Shown: piece after piece, positions 11,238-21,849 of the stretch
Layout: the number at the start of each line of letters is the position of its first letter
How positions within the stretch are numbered: the first letter of the stretch is position 1
Notes under the pieces: model-generated
Databases searched by the model: none
Told to the model about the DNA's origin: nothing
Seen by the model: only the letters and a program-made list of their open reading frames with translations
Assembly: GCA_022414725.1 (NCBI GenBank)
Contig: CM039463.1
Location: 72,533,027 to 72,597,026 of the forward strand
Source: Microglena sp. YARC
Lineage: Eukaryota; Chlorophyta; Chlorophyceae; Chlamydomonadales; Chlamydomonadaceae
Reading direction: 5' to 3'
DNA: 64,000 nt
Position numbers and translations under genes: made by a program

Positions 11238-11624
11238 GGCAACGGTTTGAAATCGGCATCTCTTTGTTCTTGCCTTGAGTCATTCCATAGAGAGCAACGG
11301 AAGGAAAGAGGAATATTAGCAACCAGAACCGCCCATGCCTCACTTCCCCCTCCGACCACAACCTCTAACGCCGAAGGCGCGCCCTCTCAAACCGTCTCAA
11401 GCGTGTCGGCCAGGGTGCTGCGACGTGGCAAGCGAGGACAGCGCGGCGCCATGAACATCGTCGACTACGGAGACCAACGGCGATTTGGTGACGCGAGACC
11501 AGTGCGGAAAAGGTTCCCATCCCCGTGGATGTTGGGAAAGAAAAGGTGGCTGTGGCAAGAACCATGTCTATTGCTGTTCAGAAGGGGGAGTCTTGGCCTG
11601 CTGGGCCATCGCTAACGGTGCAAG
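11238..11624 (+). CDS. ABCA: ABCA exon at the start of the nucleotide-binding domain, right copy
   Basis: The exon probably begins after CCCCAACAG near 11237 and ends before GTATCG at 11625. It encodes the linker after the membrane domain and the first NBD strand: MNIVD, a V-T-R-D-L-R-K-V-F-P segment near 11490-11515 (in mixed frames), then MSIAVQKG and LGLLG. The Walker A loop is split after GPNGAG, so the GKTT residues come from the exon at 13400. Several one-base indels interrupt the frame. Boundaries are approximate and were set by comparison with the left copy. Confidence 0.65.
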
Positions 11625-12240
11625 GTATCGAGGCTCAGATCCATAGGCATCCATGCACACGTTGCTTTTACAGTCTGCCCTGGACTTCGGGCGTAAAAAC
11701 GTGAAAGCAGACTTGCCCACACGAGAGTGGGAAGAAGAAGTGACGTGAGTGGCAGAACATGTCTAAGACCGAGCATAAGGGAGATGTCCTTCTTTCGCCG
11801 CCTGGGCACCAACAGCGGCAGGTAGGCATCATCCATGCATGGTTGCAGTTTTGCAGTCTGCCCGTTAAAGATAACGCAAAATATGGACGAAACAGAACTT
11901 GCCACAAGCCTCACATAGTTGAGGAAGGAAAGAGCTGGCTGTGCAGAATATTACTAACCTGCTTTCAGCAACGGGGAGAAGGTTCCTTATGAGGCCTGCG
12001 GGCCCCCAACGTGCAGGTAAGGGCATCCTATGCAATCATGCATCGCAGAGTGTTTACACAGTCTGCCGCGGTTCGGTGCGTAAGCCAAATAGGCCTAAAC
12101 AGACTTGCCCAACTCCAATATGGGAGGTAACAAGAGTGAGCGGCAGGGAACATATATATAATCGCTTTTCATCAGAAGTGGGAGCGATGCTCGACCATGC
12201 CCTGGGTCCCCGCATACGCGCCTGGTAGAGAGGCTGTGTC
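11625..12240 (+). repeat. Donor-edge array of the ABCA NBD exon, right copy
   Basis: Three further copies of the exon edge plus donor lie near 11735-11830, 11925-12020 and 12135-12235. The third segment keeps GCCCCCAACGTGCAG followed by GTAAGGGCATCC. Order and spacing match 4841-5432. Confidence 0.75.
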
Positions 12241-13214
12241 CATCCTCAATGCGAGAGACGCGCCACCCACCTGTCCGCCACCTGTCCACCCCGTCACATT
12301 ACCGTTCCACCCACGCCTATCTTCACCCATCCATCCTCCATCCATCCACCTATCCCACTCACCCATCTTTCCCCATGTCCATCCCACCGGTCTCGTTAGA
12401 GCACAGTCCATCCATCCATATTCGTGTACGACGGCCACCTATCCACCCACCCATCCAATCGACGCACATCCATAACCACCTGCAAATTCCACCCACCCAC
12501 CTATCCCACCCATCCATCTGCCCATCGGTCCACCCACCTATCCATCCACCCGCAAATTCTACCCACCCACCCACAAATCCATCTGCCCATCCACCCACCT
12601 ATCCCACCCGCCCACGCATCCATCCATCCACCTATCCCACACATCCATCCACCCACCCATCCATCTGCCCATCCATCCACCTATCCCACCCATCCATCTG
12701 CCCATCCACCCACCTATCCCACCCATCCATCTGCCCATCACCCACCTATTCCACATTCACACTATCCCTACCCACTCATTCTGCCATGCCACCCACATAT
12801 CCCACCCATTCCATCTGCCCATCCACCCACCTATCCCACCCGCCGTTCATGCATTTCCACCCGCAAATTCCACCCACCCATGCGATTCATCGCAGCCCCA
12901 TCCACCATCTATCCTACCCATCACCATCCCATCCCACCCATCTACCCACCTATTCCCACCCATACATCTGCCCATCCATCCCACCCACCCACTATCCCAC
13001 CACATCCACCCATCGTATCCCACCTACCAGCATCTGCCCCATCCACCCACCTACCCACCCACCTATCCCAGCCCATTTACATCTGCCCATCCACCCACCA
13101 CCACTTAGGTACACCCCCAACCCCGCAAGACCTATATCACTTGCTCCTACGCCACCCCATCCACCCATCCAACCCATCCATCCGGCCACCAAACCTCATC
13201 CTACCCATCATCAA
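12241..13214 (+). repeat. C/A/T-rich minisatellite in the ABCA intron, right copy
   Basis: Same CATCCACCCACCTATCCCAC / CATCTGCCCATC array as 5433-6335, with cleaner units here. Almost no G on the plus strand. Long open frames on both strands (many H, P, S, T codons, or G, W, M on the minus strand) are by-products. Confidence 0.8.
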
Positions 13215-13399
13215 TCCCTCAGGAAAAGACTACCGACAACTGAGTGATGCTGAAAATCGGTGCACATACCCAAGCACCCAACTACCAATACCCAACCAGG
13301 CAACCAACTGCCGCACCCATCCCCTCAGGTAAGACCACCGCACTGAGTATGCTGATTGGCCACCCAACCACCCAACCACCTACCCACTCATCCCCTCAG
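13215..13399 (+). repeat. Acceptor-edge array of the Walker A exon, right copy
   Basis: Two copies of CCCTCAG plus the exon start (GTAAGACCACCGCACTGAGT) lie near 13218 and 13325, ahead of the functional acceptor at 13398-13399. In every copy the base pair after AG begins GTAAG or GAAAAG, so the copies resemble an acceptor fused to a donor. Confidence 0.8.
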
Positions 13400-13774
13400 G
13401 TAAAACAACCGCACTGAGTATGCTGGTCGGCTTCATGGAGCCCAGCTCGGGCCAAGCCATAATCAACGGCCTGGACATCCGCAAGAACATGCAACAGATT
13501 TACCAGACTCTCGGCGTCTGCCCCCAGCACGACCTGCTGTGGGATAGACTGACCGGCAGGGAGCACCTACGCTTCTACGGCCGGCTGAAGGGGTTGAAGG
13601 GCAAGGAGCTAGAGGAGTGCGTGACTGACGGCTTACGCAAGGTGAACCTGCTGAATGGCGACGTTCAGAGCAAGTGGTCGTCCAAGTACTCAGGCGGAAT
13701 GAGGCGTCGCCTGTCTGTCGCCATTTCGTTCATGGGCAACCCAAGTGTGGTGCTATTGGATGAGCCAAGTACAG
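13400..13774 (+). CDS. ABCA: ABCA exon: Walker A to Walker B of the ATPase domain
   Basis: An intact 375-nt exon between AG at 13398-13399 and donor GTGGGG at 13775. It completes Walker A (GKTTALSMLVG). It then carries the Q-loop in TLGVCPQHDLLW, the LTGREHLRFYGRLKGLKG helix, the signature KYSGGMRRRLSVAIS, and Walker B SVVLLDEPSTG. These residues bind and hydrolyse ATP to drive lipid or sterol-like substrate export. CPQHDLLW and REHLRFYGRLK are characteristic of plant half-size ABCA members. The exon begins in phase 1, because the Walker A glycine codon is split by the intron. Confidence 0.95.
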
Positions 13775-14147
<373 letters not shown>

Positions 14148-14611
14148 GTCTGGACCCCAACAGCCGACGCAACCTGTGGGATGTGGTAAAGGGCCAGAAA
14201 GACGGCACTGCCATGATCCTGACCACACACAACATGGAGGAGGCCGAGGCACTGTGTGACAGGCTGGTGATCTTTGTTGACGGCCAGCTCATGTGTATTG
14301 GGGACCCCAAGGAGATCACTAGCCGGTACGGCGGTTACTTGGTGTACCAGATTAGTGTACCACCTGCCCAGGGGGGCCTGGCTCAGGATGCGGTGATGAC
14401 CATGTGCCCCACGGCGCTGCTCACCTACTCCCTGGGCGGTACGTTCAAGTACGAGTTGCCTACTCAGGACGTGACCCTGTCTCACGTCTTTCTCTCCATG
14501 CAAGAGGCGAAACAAAAGTTGGATGTGTGGGATTGGGGCGTGTCCAACGCCACACTAGAAGAAGTGTTCATCAAGTTTGCTCGCTCGATCAATGCTGAAG
14601 GTGGGCAGTAG
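14148..14611 (+). CDS. ABCA: ABCA last exon: H-loop and C-terminal domain
   Basis: It is open from the acceptor AG (14146-14147) to TAG at 14609-14611. The sequence continues Walker B as GLDPNSRRNLWDVVK, then has the H-loop ILTTHNMEEAEALCDR, then FVDGQLMCIGDPKEI and RYGGYLVYQ. The C-terminal end has WDWGVSNATLEEVFIKFARS, the usual end of plant half-size ABCA proteins (W.....TLE.VFIK.A). The protein therefore has one NBD and ends here, unless the GAAGGTGGGC just before the stop is used as a donor. No signal is needed, since the domain is cytosolic. Confidence 0.93.
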
Positions 14612-15535
14612 AAGCTCAGGCCTTGAGATTCAGACCCCCTTCTGACCCCATTCCAGGATGCTGAGTAGTAGACAAAGTGTTCATCAAGTTTGCTAGCTCT
14701 ATCAATGCCGAAGGTGGGCAGTAGGAGCTTCCTTCTCGGGATGTGGCATGTCGCACATGTTACTTGAAAGAGAAGTTGGGTGTGTGGAATTGGGGTGTGT
14801 CCAACGCCACACTAGAAGAAGTGTTCATCAAGTTTGCTCGCTCTATCAATGCTGAAGGTGGGCAGTAGGAGCTTACATCTCGGGATGTGGCCTGTCACAC
14901 CACTGGCACTTGATACATGAAAGATAAGTTGGATGTGTTGGATTGGGGCGTGTCCAACGCCACAGTAGCAAAAGTGTTCATCAAGTTTGCTCGATCTATC
15001 AATGCTGAAGGTGGGCAGTAGGAGCTTTCATCTCGGGATGTGGCCTGTCACACCACTGGCACTTGATACACGAAAGATAAGTTGGATGTGTTGGATTGGG
15101 GCGTGTCCAACGCCACATTAGCAAAAGTGTTCATCAAGTTTGCTCGCTCTATCAATGCTGAAGGTGGGCAGTAGAAGCTGTCCTTGAGATTCAGGCCCCC
15201 TTCTGACCTCATTCCAGGATGCTGAGTAGCAGATGAAGTGTTCATCAAGTTTGCTCGCTCTATCAATGCCGAAGGTGGGCAGTAGGATCTTCTTTCTTGG
15301 GCTGTAGCATTTCGCACGTGTTACTTGAAAGAGAAGTTGGGTGTGTGGAATTGGGGTGTGTCCAACGCCACACTAGAAGAAGTGTTCATCAAGTTTGCTC
15401 GCTCTATCATTGGGACCGAAGGTGGGCAGTTGGAGCTTTCATCCGATGTGGCATGTCGCACATGTTAACTGAAAGAGAAGTTGGATGGGTGGGACTGGGG
15501 CGTGTCCAACGCAACACTAGAAGAATCGAATTTGC
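14612..15535 (+). repeat. Tandem copies of the ABCA C-terminal coding edge
   Basis: About seven copies of the last ~100 bp of the coding exon follow it, near 14672, 14762-14868, 14922-15021, 15076-15174, 15236-15284, 15334-15430 and 15476-15534. Each has all or part of GATTGGGGCGTGTCCAACGC, GAAGTGTTCATCAAGTTTGC, then AATGCTGAAGGTGGGCAGTAG or a variant. Spacers alternate between two types. They are near-identical to the exon, so this array is young. It is probably 3' UTR or an unrecognised intron. Confidence 0.85.
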
Positions 15536-15562
15536 GTAAATTGTCCTATTTGTCATCATCAA

Positions 15563-16052
15563 TTTGGCACCATCAATCATTGATCATCATATTTGCCATC
15601 ATCAATCATCGATCATCATATTTGCCATCATCGATCATCACATTTGTCATCATTAACTTGGCACCATCAATCATTGATCATCACATTTGTCATCATCAAT
15701 TTGGCATTGAAATTGAAATTGAAATTGTTACATCCGTGTAATACCATTACTCACAGGACGTGAAGTTAAGGACACCATAGCGTAAGCCGGAGCTAGCTGT
15801 AGTCACCGTAGGGCCACCTCATTCAAAAAGAATCACCACCGATGCCTGACACCGTCAGGCACTATGGCATCAATAAATTGCGTCAGGCACCGTGGCATCA
15901 ATTTGGCATCAGCAATCATCAAATTCCGTTTCAGCAATCAGCCATCATCAAATTCCGTTTCAGCAATCATCAAATTTGCTCGCCACATTGATGATGACAA
16001 ATGTGATGATCAATGATGGCAAATGCGATGATCAATGATTGATGGTGCCAAA
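15563..16052. mobile_element. Foldback/MITE-like element with ATC-rich arms
   Basis: Terminal inverted repeats of about 45 bp: the left arm starts TTTGGCACCATCAATCATTG and the right arm ends with its complement (ATTGATGGTGCCAAAA, 16038-16053). The arms are themselves made of CATCATCAAT/GATCATCA units. The roughly 490-bp interior has CGTCAGGCACCGTGGCATC-type duplications and no ORF. No clear target duplication was identified. Confidence 0.6.
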
Positions 16053-16356
16053 ACTCGAACACGTGCACACGGCGAGCAGTAGATCGCATCTAGTACATGT
16101 CTGAATGTGTTGGCGTGCTCATGTATTGCTCGAGATATTCCTAAAAAAATAAATAGTACGTCTTGTTACGAGGCGTGAGGTTGAGGGGTCCAGCTCGTTT
16201 GCTTTCACTGGGGCCAAACATACATACTCCTTAAATCATTATCAGCAGGAGTAGCACGAGTTGCCATTGAACTTGGTTACATAGCTGTAACCATCAATTT
16301 GGCTGCTCGCCGTCTTTGGCAGTAAAAATAAGACCTGGAAAATGTAAACGCGAACG
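16053..16356. other. Non-coding, with a dispersed hairpin repeat
   Basis: Bases 16145-16215 (AAATAAATAG ... GTTACGAGGCGTGAGGTTGA ... TTTCACTGGGG) match, in inverted orientation, 54905-54975 and partly 22515-22575. These copies share an ACGCCT...AGGCGT stem. Nothing else was recognised. Confidence 0.5.
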
Positions 16357-16638
16357 TTGTCATGTCATGTTGACGACGCTGATGATCCCTGCAAGGGCTC
16401 GCCAGAGCTCGATGAGCTCTGCAAGCCTAAAAAAACGAGGTTAGTCAACGAGGAGGGTGAACCGCTGAGCAAGGAGGAGATGGCCTACATCCAACGCAAA
16501 TCATTTTTTTATTTTTTCATGAGTTGCTCTTCTCTCAATTATCAACGAAGTACCAACTCAAGGACACCACCCCCACCGCTCCTCACCCCACCCTCCTTCA
16601 AGCCGTCACGTTGTTGGGGTTCCAAACAGGCAGGTTAA
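16357..16638 (+). CDS. Unassigned open frame, possible captured exon
   Basis: A 93-codon frame. Its first half (about residues 5-48) is charged and looks protein-like, with LCKPKKTRLVNEEGEPLSKE and MAYIQRK. The rest becomes low-complexity proline- and serine-rich. I do not recognise a family. Between it and the LTR element at 17395 there is only proline-rich C-skewed sequence and a C homopolymer at 17211-17233. It could be a gene fragment carried by a transposon. Confidence 0.25.
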   Translation: MSCHVDDADDPCKGSPELDELCKPKKTRLVNEEGEPLSKEEMAYIQRKSFFYFFMSCSSLNYQRSTNSRTPPPPLLTPPSFKPSRCWGSKQAG

Positions 16639-17394
16639 CAGGGCCACTCGTATGCCACCCACTTCTCTTCCCCCCACCCTCATGACCACCTGTTCGAGGC
16701 AAGCCCAGATCCATACTCTCACGCATGGACAGGAGCATCAGTGATACACTCCCTCCCAGAAGGCAGTCAGAAGGGCACTCACCAGTGCCAAGGGAGCCCA
16801 AACTTATTACATCCCAACCCGCACCCTCCTCTTGGTCCCACACACAAAGCACACAGCCTACGAAATACACACCGCCCACCCCTGGGTCCAGGTCCTATAA
16901 ACTATCCCAGTCGGGCCCCCCATTGTCCACCAACCGTCCATCTGGACTGGGGAGGAAATCACCTCCACCGGTGGTACCTTTGCAAGGATAAACTGGCACC
17001 AACTCTTGATCATCGCCAACCTCCTGGACCACCCCCTTTACCCAAGCTTTGATCTTGAAGACGACTATTGGGAGACAAGGAGCAGGCCTGGTGATTCAAC
17101 CCATCAGATCCAATCCACCGACAACTTTCGAACGATTGAATCCCACGGAAAACACTGGTCCCGTGCAACTACAAAGCGACTTGCCTGCAGCTTCTTCATT
17201 ACGGGCAGTCCCCCCCCCCCCCCCCCCCCCCCCTAATATCCTACGTACAAACCGGGTTTGTTAGAAATTTATTTAGCAGCTAAAATTGTACAGGTCAGCT
17301 TACTTTAGCTTCTGGTTTCATAGAATGTAATAAGGAACTAAGAAGCCTTAAAAATAAAAAATCAGAAAACGCTGGATTCGAGGAAGAGAGCATC
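16639..17394. other. No recognisable gene; C-run
   Basis: C-rich sequence with a homopolymeric C-run (17211-17233), then AT-rich sequence up to the LTR element. Open frames of 70-90 codons are rich in P, S and H with no family features. Confidence 0.5.
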
Positions 17395-17631
17395 TGTTAT
17401 TGTCCGTTGCGTCTGCGACACTGCGTCTGCGACACTGAGTTGGCATAGTGCACGCGTGGTCCTGGTGCTCCAGGACCCGGGTTGCCTGCCGCCAGGCCAT
17501 AGGCTAGCTATGGCCTGCACGTGTCTTCAGAATCTTCCTAAAGACTTCCTTTTCTATATAGCCGCACGAGTTGCGATGTTAAGCTATCTGCTCCTTCAGT
17601 CTTCACTGTGTAACGACTCTATCGATTGAAA
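17395..17631 (+). repeat. 5' LTR
   Basis: 237 bp, starting TGTTATTGTCCG and ending ATCGATTGAAA. It differs from the 3' LTR mainly by a tandem duplication of the CGTCTGCGACACTG segment near 17407-17435. Contains CTATATAG (17556), a possible promoter element. Confidence 0.92.
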
Positions 17632-18251
17632 GGTTATCGGCCCGACCGCTACCCGCAGACAGAGCCCCTGCGCCCGTGCCAAGTGGATCTTCAGCCCTGC
17701 ACAAGGTGACAGTTTTCCCTCAGACTAGCTCGACGGCTTGAGTACTGCTTTTGGCCCTGGATTGCCTATGTGTTCACGTGAGGAATCTAACCTGCGCTGC
17801 CTCGCCTACTGCCCACACAACTCTCCAGTTGTCTCTACCATCCGTCCAAGACGAAACGTAGACGCAGTCCAGGAGTCTGAGTAGATCTTTGACGTGAGTT
17901 GTACACTCATCAGATCACACACAGCGTTGCGCAATCCTCTAAAGATTGCTTGTGCCACGGAGATTCAACCCTGCACACCCTCGTACCCCCCCCCCCCCCC
18001 CCCCCCCCCCCTCCCATCCTGCCCTCTAATTTCGTCACCCATCCTCCACTTCCTGCTACTATTCCCACCATTACAGACCAACATGACCCATTTGGTTCCC
18101 CCTTTGTTGTCAACACTCCCTCACCACTACCTCCGAACCGCACACCCAAGATTGAAGCCCGACAAGCTTCACACCCGGATTACCCATAGGCCGGTTTATT
18201 AACCCGGTGTGAAGACCAAGACCCCAAGACCCCAGCGCCGCGACAGACATC

Positions 18252-18836
18252 ATGGCGACTCCATTCAAGCCCCCTGCACTCATCTTCGACGGCACGCCTG
18301 CTGTCCCATGGCACAAGTTTGGACCCTTCCTCCTCCGTCACCTCAGGTCTCACCCTGGGTGCATCTCCGTCGCCACTGAGGCAGCGAAGGCCGTACCCCC
18401 CAACGATGAGCCAGCAGATGCCGACGGATACCCATTGGAGGACTCTCATTATCCGAATGTGGACCACGCTAACGCAGTTATTGCGGCTCGTGCTGTTTCC
18501 CACCCAATCAACATGGTAAAGAATGCTGTTGCTTTTAACGAGATCCTCAAACACTGCTCCGAACCTATCCAACAGGCCATCCTTGCTAACACTACCGTTG
18601 CTGCGAAGGCCTACAGGTTCCTCAAGCTCACATATGGAGAACGGAACTCTGACCTGGAGACAGGGGCAGTGAGATCCATGTACAACCTCAGTATGACCAC
18701 CACTGAGCCACTACAAATGTATCTCTCTCGCAGCTATGAGCTCTATACCTTGCTTCCCCAAGTGAATGGGGTCAGCAACACTTTCATCCCTGCTTTTCTC
18801 AGCATAATTGTCCAAGGACTTGCACCTCGCCCATAG
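18252..18836 (+). CDS. gag: Gag N-terminal part of the copia-like element
   Basis: A 194-codon frame starting MATPFKPPALIFDGTP and ending at TAG 18834-18836. It has the layout of a copia Gag N-terminal domain (a W..F...L start, alpha-helical middle with YRFLKLTYGER and SMYNLSMTTTEPLQMYLSR). The same frame remains open and Gag-like beyond the stop (FRFSFHNSVCPDF to EETEH near 18965), so the TAG is probably a degenerative or readthrough stop. It encodes the capsid that packages the element's RNA. Confidence 0.75.
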   Translation: MATPFKPPALIFDGTPAVPWHKFGPFLLRHLRSHPGCISVATEAAKAVPPNDEPADADGYPLEDSHYPNVDHANAVIAARAVSHPINMVKNAVAFNEILKHCSEPIQQAILANTTVAAKAYRFLKLTYGERNSDLETGAVRSMYNLSMTTTEPLQMYLSRSYELYTLLPQVNGVSNTFIPAFLSIIVQGLAPRP

Positions 18837-18965
18837 TACAATGGATTCAGGTTCTCCTTCCACAACTCTGTCTGCCCTGACTTTGCCTCCTTCCAGACAC
18901 AAATCATCAGGTACCAAGTCTCAAACCAAATCTCTGACTCTAACATCTCCCCAGAAGAGACTGAG

Positions 18966-19767
18966 CACATACATGGCAGCTGCTGCCTTCAACGGACGCC
19001 CAAGGAAGGACCGTATCCCATCCACCCAGATGACTTGCTGGAACTGCAATGGTTTTGGGCACAACTCCCTCACTTGCACCAGTGCCCCCACAGAACTGAA
19101 GTACAGGCCTCCTCCGTTCTCATCAACATCTGGCCATAGGGGATCCCCATCATCCCCCAAGGATGCAGCCAGGAGGTCCTCCAGCAAATCCAAGTCACCT
19201 AGGAGAGACAACAGGACATCCAACAGAGACCCAAAGAGCCGCCGTGACAGACGTGGGCATGCCCATGTAGCAGATGATGACTGTTCCATCTCCCAGTCCA
19301 GCACAGACAATGAGGATGAGCACAACTTCATGGACTTGACAACTGATGAACCACAGCCTCTCCGGTTTTCCGACTCAAGAGGCAAGTCCACACCCCTGTC
19401 TACCCCCCATGCCCCCATGGATGACACTACTTTCTTTGGACCCATGACCGATTCTGATGCCTGTCTTATAGAAAGAGATGAGTTTATGCAAGATCTAGTT
19501 TCAAGTGATGGCACTACTGATGATGATGATGATAAGGATGCAAATGTGGATCATGCTGCCAATACACCTCTTGCCCAGTACCAGACAGCCCTCCAGACAG
19601 AATGGCTTTTAGACTTTGCAGCCCACTCCCACTGCACCAGTAACCCCTCCATCTTGCATGAAATTCAGGATCTCCCCCAGCCTATTAGTCTCCACCTGGC
19701 TGACCTTGGAGCATCCCCACTACTCTGCCTCCAGAAAGGGAAAGCCATCATCAGGGGTCACCATTGA
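18966..19767 (+). CDS. Gag zinc-knuckle region and degenerate copia-type protease
   Basis: This frame is +1 relative to the Gag start. The Gag reading passes into it near 18965-18990 (MAAAAFNGRPRKDR). It has one CCHC knuckle, CWNCNGFGHNSLTC (C-x2-C-x4-H-x4-C), a basic S/R-rich stretch, an acidic stretch with DDDDDK, then a protease-like WLLDFAAHSHCTSN. Copia proteases have D-S-G-A at that place, so the D-F-A-A here should not be active. The frame ends at a single TGA (19765-19767), after which the same frame continues. Confidence 0.7.
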
Positions 19768-21129
19768 TCTTTGATCACCCTCCACAGCGTGCTCCTTGCC
19801 CCACCCCTGACTACAGCCAACATCATCAGCTTGCATGCAGCACACAGACTCTCCCCCAAGCTTCAAGTCCATCTGTCCAGTGTTGCTGCTACCCTCTCCC
19901 TACCCACAGCCAAGGGTCCCAAGACTATTCTCTTGTGCCCCAAAAGGCATGGCCTCTACTTCACTAGCACCTCTAAGAACCCCCCCTCTTCCCCTAACCC
20001 CAGTAACCCTCTTCCCTTTCTAGTCATGATGGTCACCCAACCAGAGCTGATCAAGCCAACCCACTACAATGATGACTATGCTGGCAGTTGCCCCATCCCA
20101 CAGGACAGTGCCAGCAGCTCCAGCAGTCTACCAGATCTGATCCCAGCAATTGGTGAGGATGACATGCCTGACCTTGTTCAAGCCAGCCTACCTTCATTGC
20201 TCCAGTCAGACAGTGGGGGGGAATTCTTACCACACCAAGATGACTTGTACACCACATCCTCCCATGACTTCATCCCAGACCCTGATTACTCCACAGCCCC
20301 TATCCAGCAGCTCCCCACTGTTCCCCATGATGAGCTCTGTAACCTGACAGAAGCACAAGCCAGAAGAGAGATGGACCTCCTGCTAGACCAAGCCAGAACC
20401 ACATATGAGAATGCATTCCCTGTTGATGGACAGGGGTCCTGCACTCAGCATGAGCTCTCCCAAGCCCTTAGGTTTGACCAGTGGATTCCCTCAGCTACTT
20501 CCCCTTCCCCTGATCAGCCCCTAACTCATGTCAACATGAACACCTACCCAGTCCATTTCCTTAACAACTCTGGCCTCTCCAGAACCAGGTTTGGAACTCT
20601 GCTGACTAACCTCAACAATTCCCCTTCTTCCCTTAGAGCCTTTAGCATCAGACCTAGACAGCCTGTCCCCACCCTCACTGACCAGCTAGCCATCAAGTTC
20701 CCTGCCCTTTTAGCTGCTGAGAAGTTTAAGTTCCCCAACAGACAGATGCACAACAGCCCTTCCTCAGTCTGTGGACCCCTTCTCAAGCATGTCAACAGAT
20801 TGCAGCACATGGTCCACATCTATCCCACTGTCTCTACAGCTGACAGGCCCACCATTCAGTGGGCCATCTGCCTACAAGCAGCTATGGTCCAAGCACATGC
20901 AAGGGTCCTGATCTCCTGGCCCAAGATGATCATGCACCCCATCAGCTGTGTGAACCCTAGGGGCAGAGTCATATGTGTCAACAACCTCAGCATGCATTGG
21001 AGCCCAATGGATTTCACATTCATTAACATGCTGGACACCCCAAGGATGTCTAGGAAATCTTTCTCCACCCTCCTGCAGAAACTCCACACCCAGCTGGACC
21101 TTGATGGATACCCAGCATCTGGAACCTAA
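19768..21129 (+). CDS. 3' open frame of the copia-like element, function unknown
   Basis: A frame of about 453 codons, continuous with the protease frame across one TGA. Its start (HSVLLAPPLTTANIISLHAA, then HGLYFT) matches the copia pattern that follows the protease (L..VLYVP.L..NLISV, later G.LY), the link to integrase. Integrase itself (HHCC, DDE) and reverse transcriptase are absent. Instead there is an S/P/D-rich middle and a C-terminal globular-looking part (about residues 250-450, with WAICLQAAMVQAHARVLISW) that I do not recognise. It ends at TAA 21127-21129, 720 bp before the 3' LTR. Confidence 0.7.
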   Translation, partial: SLITLHSVLLAPPLTTANIISLHAAHRLSPKLQVHLSSVAATLSLPTAKGPKTILLCPKRHGLYFTSTSKNPPSSPNPSNPLPFLVMMVTQPELIKPTHYNDDYAGSCPIPQDSASSSSSLPDLIPAIGEDDMPDLVQASLPSLLQSDSGGEFLPHQDDLYTTSSHDFIPDPDYSTAPIQQLPTVPHDELCNLTEAQARREMDLLLDQARTTYENAFPVDGQGSCTQHELSQALRFDQWIPSATSPSPDQPLTHVNMNTYPVHFLNNSGLSRTRFGTLLTNLNNSPSSLRAFSIRPRQPVPTLTDQLAIKFPALLAAEKFKFPNRQMHNSPSSVCGPLLKHVNRLQHMVHIYPTVSTADRPTIQWAICLQAAMVQAHARVLISWPKMIMHPISCVNPRGRVICVNNLSMHWSPMDFTFINMLDTPRMSRKSFSTLLQKLHTQLDLDGYPASGT

Positions 21130-21849
21130 ATATGCTATAGTCTATTGCTCATTCTTGTTTTAGCCATGAACACTCTAAGATTAATGTGATGCCTTGTACT
21201 GCCTCATGTACTGCTGTCCCTTTGTTTTAGTGTCCCTCTCCTAGCTTCTACAGTATGTCTGCAAATTCTCTAATTTAGGATAAACCCCAATTATGGGGGG
21301 AATCATCACCACCAGACAGACATCCTGCCATGAGAATCATGCCAAGCCTCCTGGCAACTTCCTGGCAGCTTCTCTGCAACCTTAGCCTGTCTCCTATGCA
21401 GCCTTGATGCATCACTGTAGCTCATAGTTTCCCCATAGCATTAGTCTGAAGATTCTGCATTAATGATACCTTATAGATGACATTGGAAGTACCTCATCAT
21501 ATCCCTCCATTTGGATTGATTACATGAGCTAAGAGGAGGACGTCTACCTTAAAGGAGTTGTTTACAGTTAGTCAGTTCCTTTTGCCATCTAGTTCTTTTA
21601 TGCTTTCCCACTGCAGCCTTCCTGCCTTCTGCTATCCTAGCAAACTGACATTGATCTGAAGATCCCTGCTCTTAATGCGCCGTGCCCCCTTGGACCCTGT
21701 CCCAAATAATTTATTATTCACAGCTTCTCCTGCCAGCCGCTAGCATATCTAAATAGCCCTGTCAGCCCTTTATACTCCTATATTTTCTTTATGCCCCTCA
21801 GCTAATTCCAGGGATTCTTGTATCCAAGAATACCTTGAATTGGGGGGGA
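21130..21849 (+). other. Non-coding 3' region of the retrotransposon with polypurine tract
   Basis: No ORF. AATTATGGGGGGAATCATCA at about 21289 resembles a second polypurine tract. The functional one, TTGGGGGGGA, directly precedes the 3' LTR at 21850. Confidence 0.7.
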
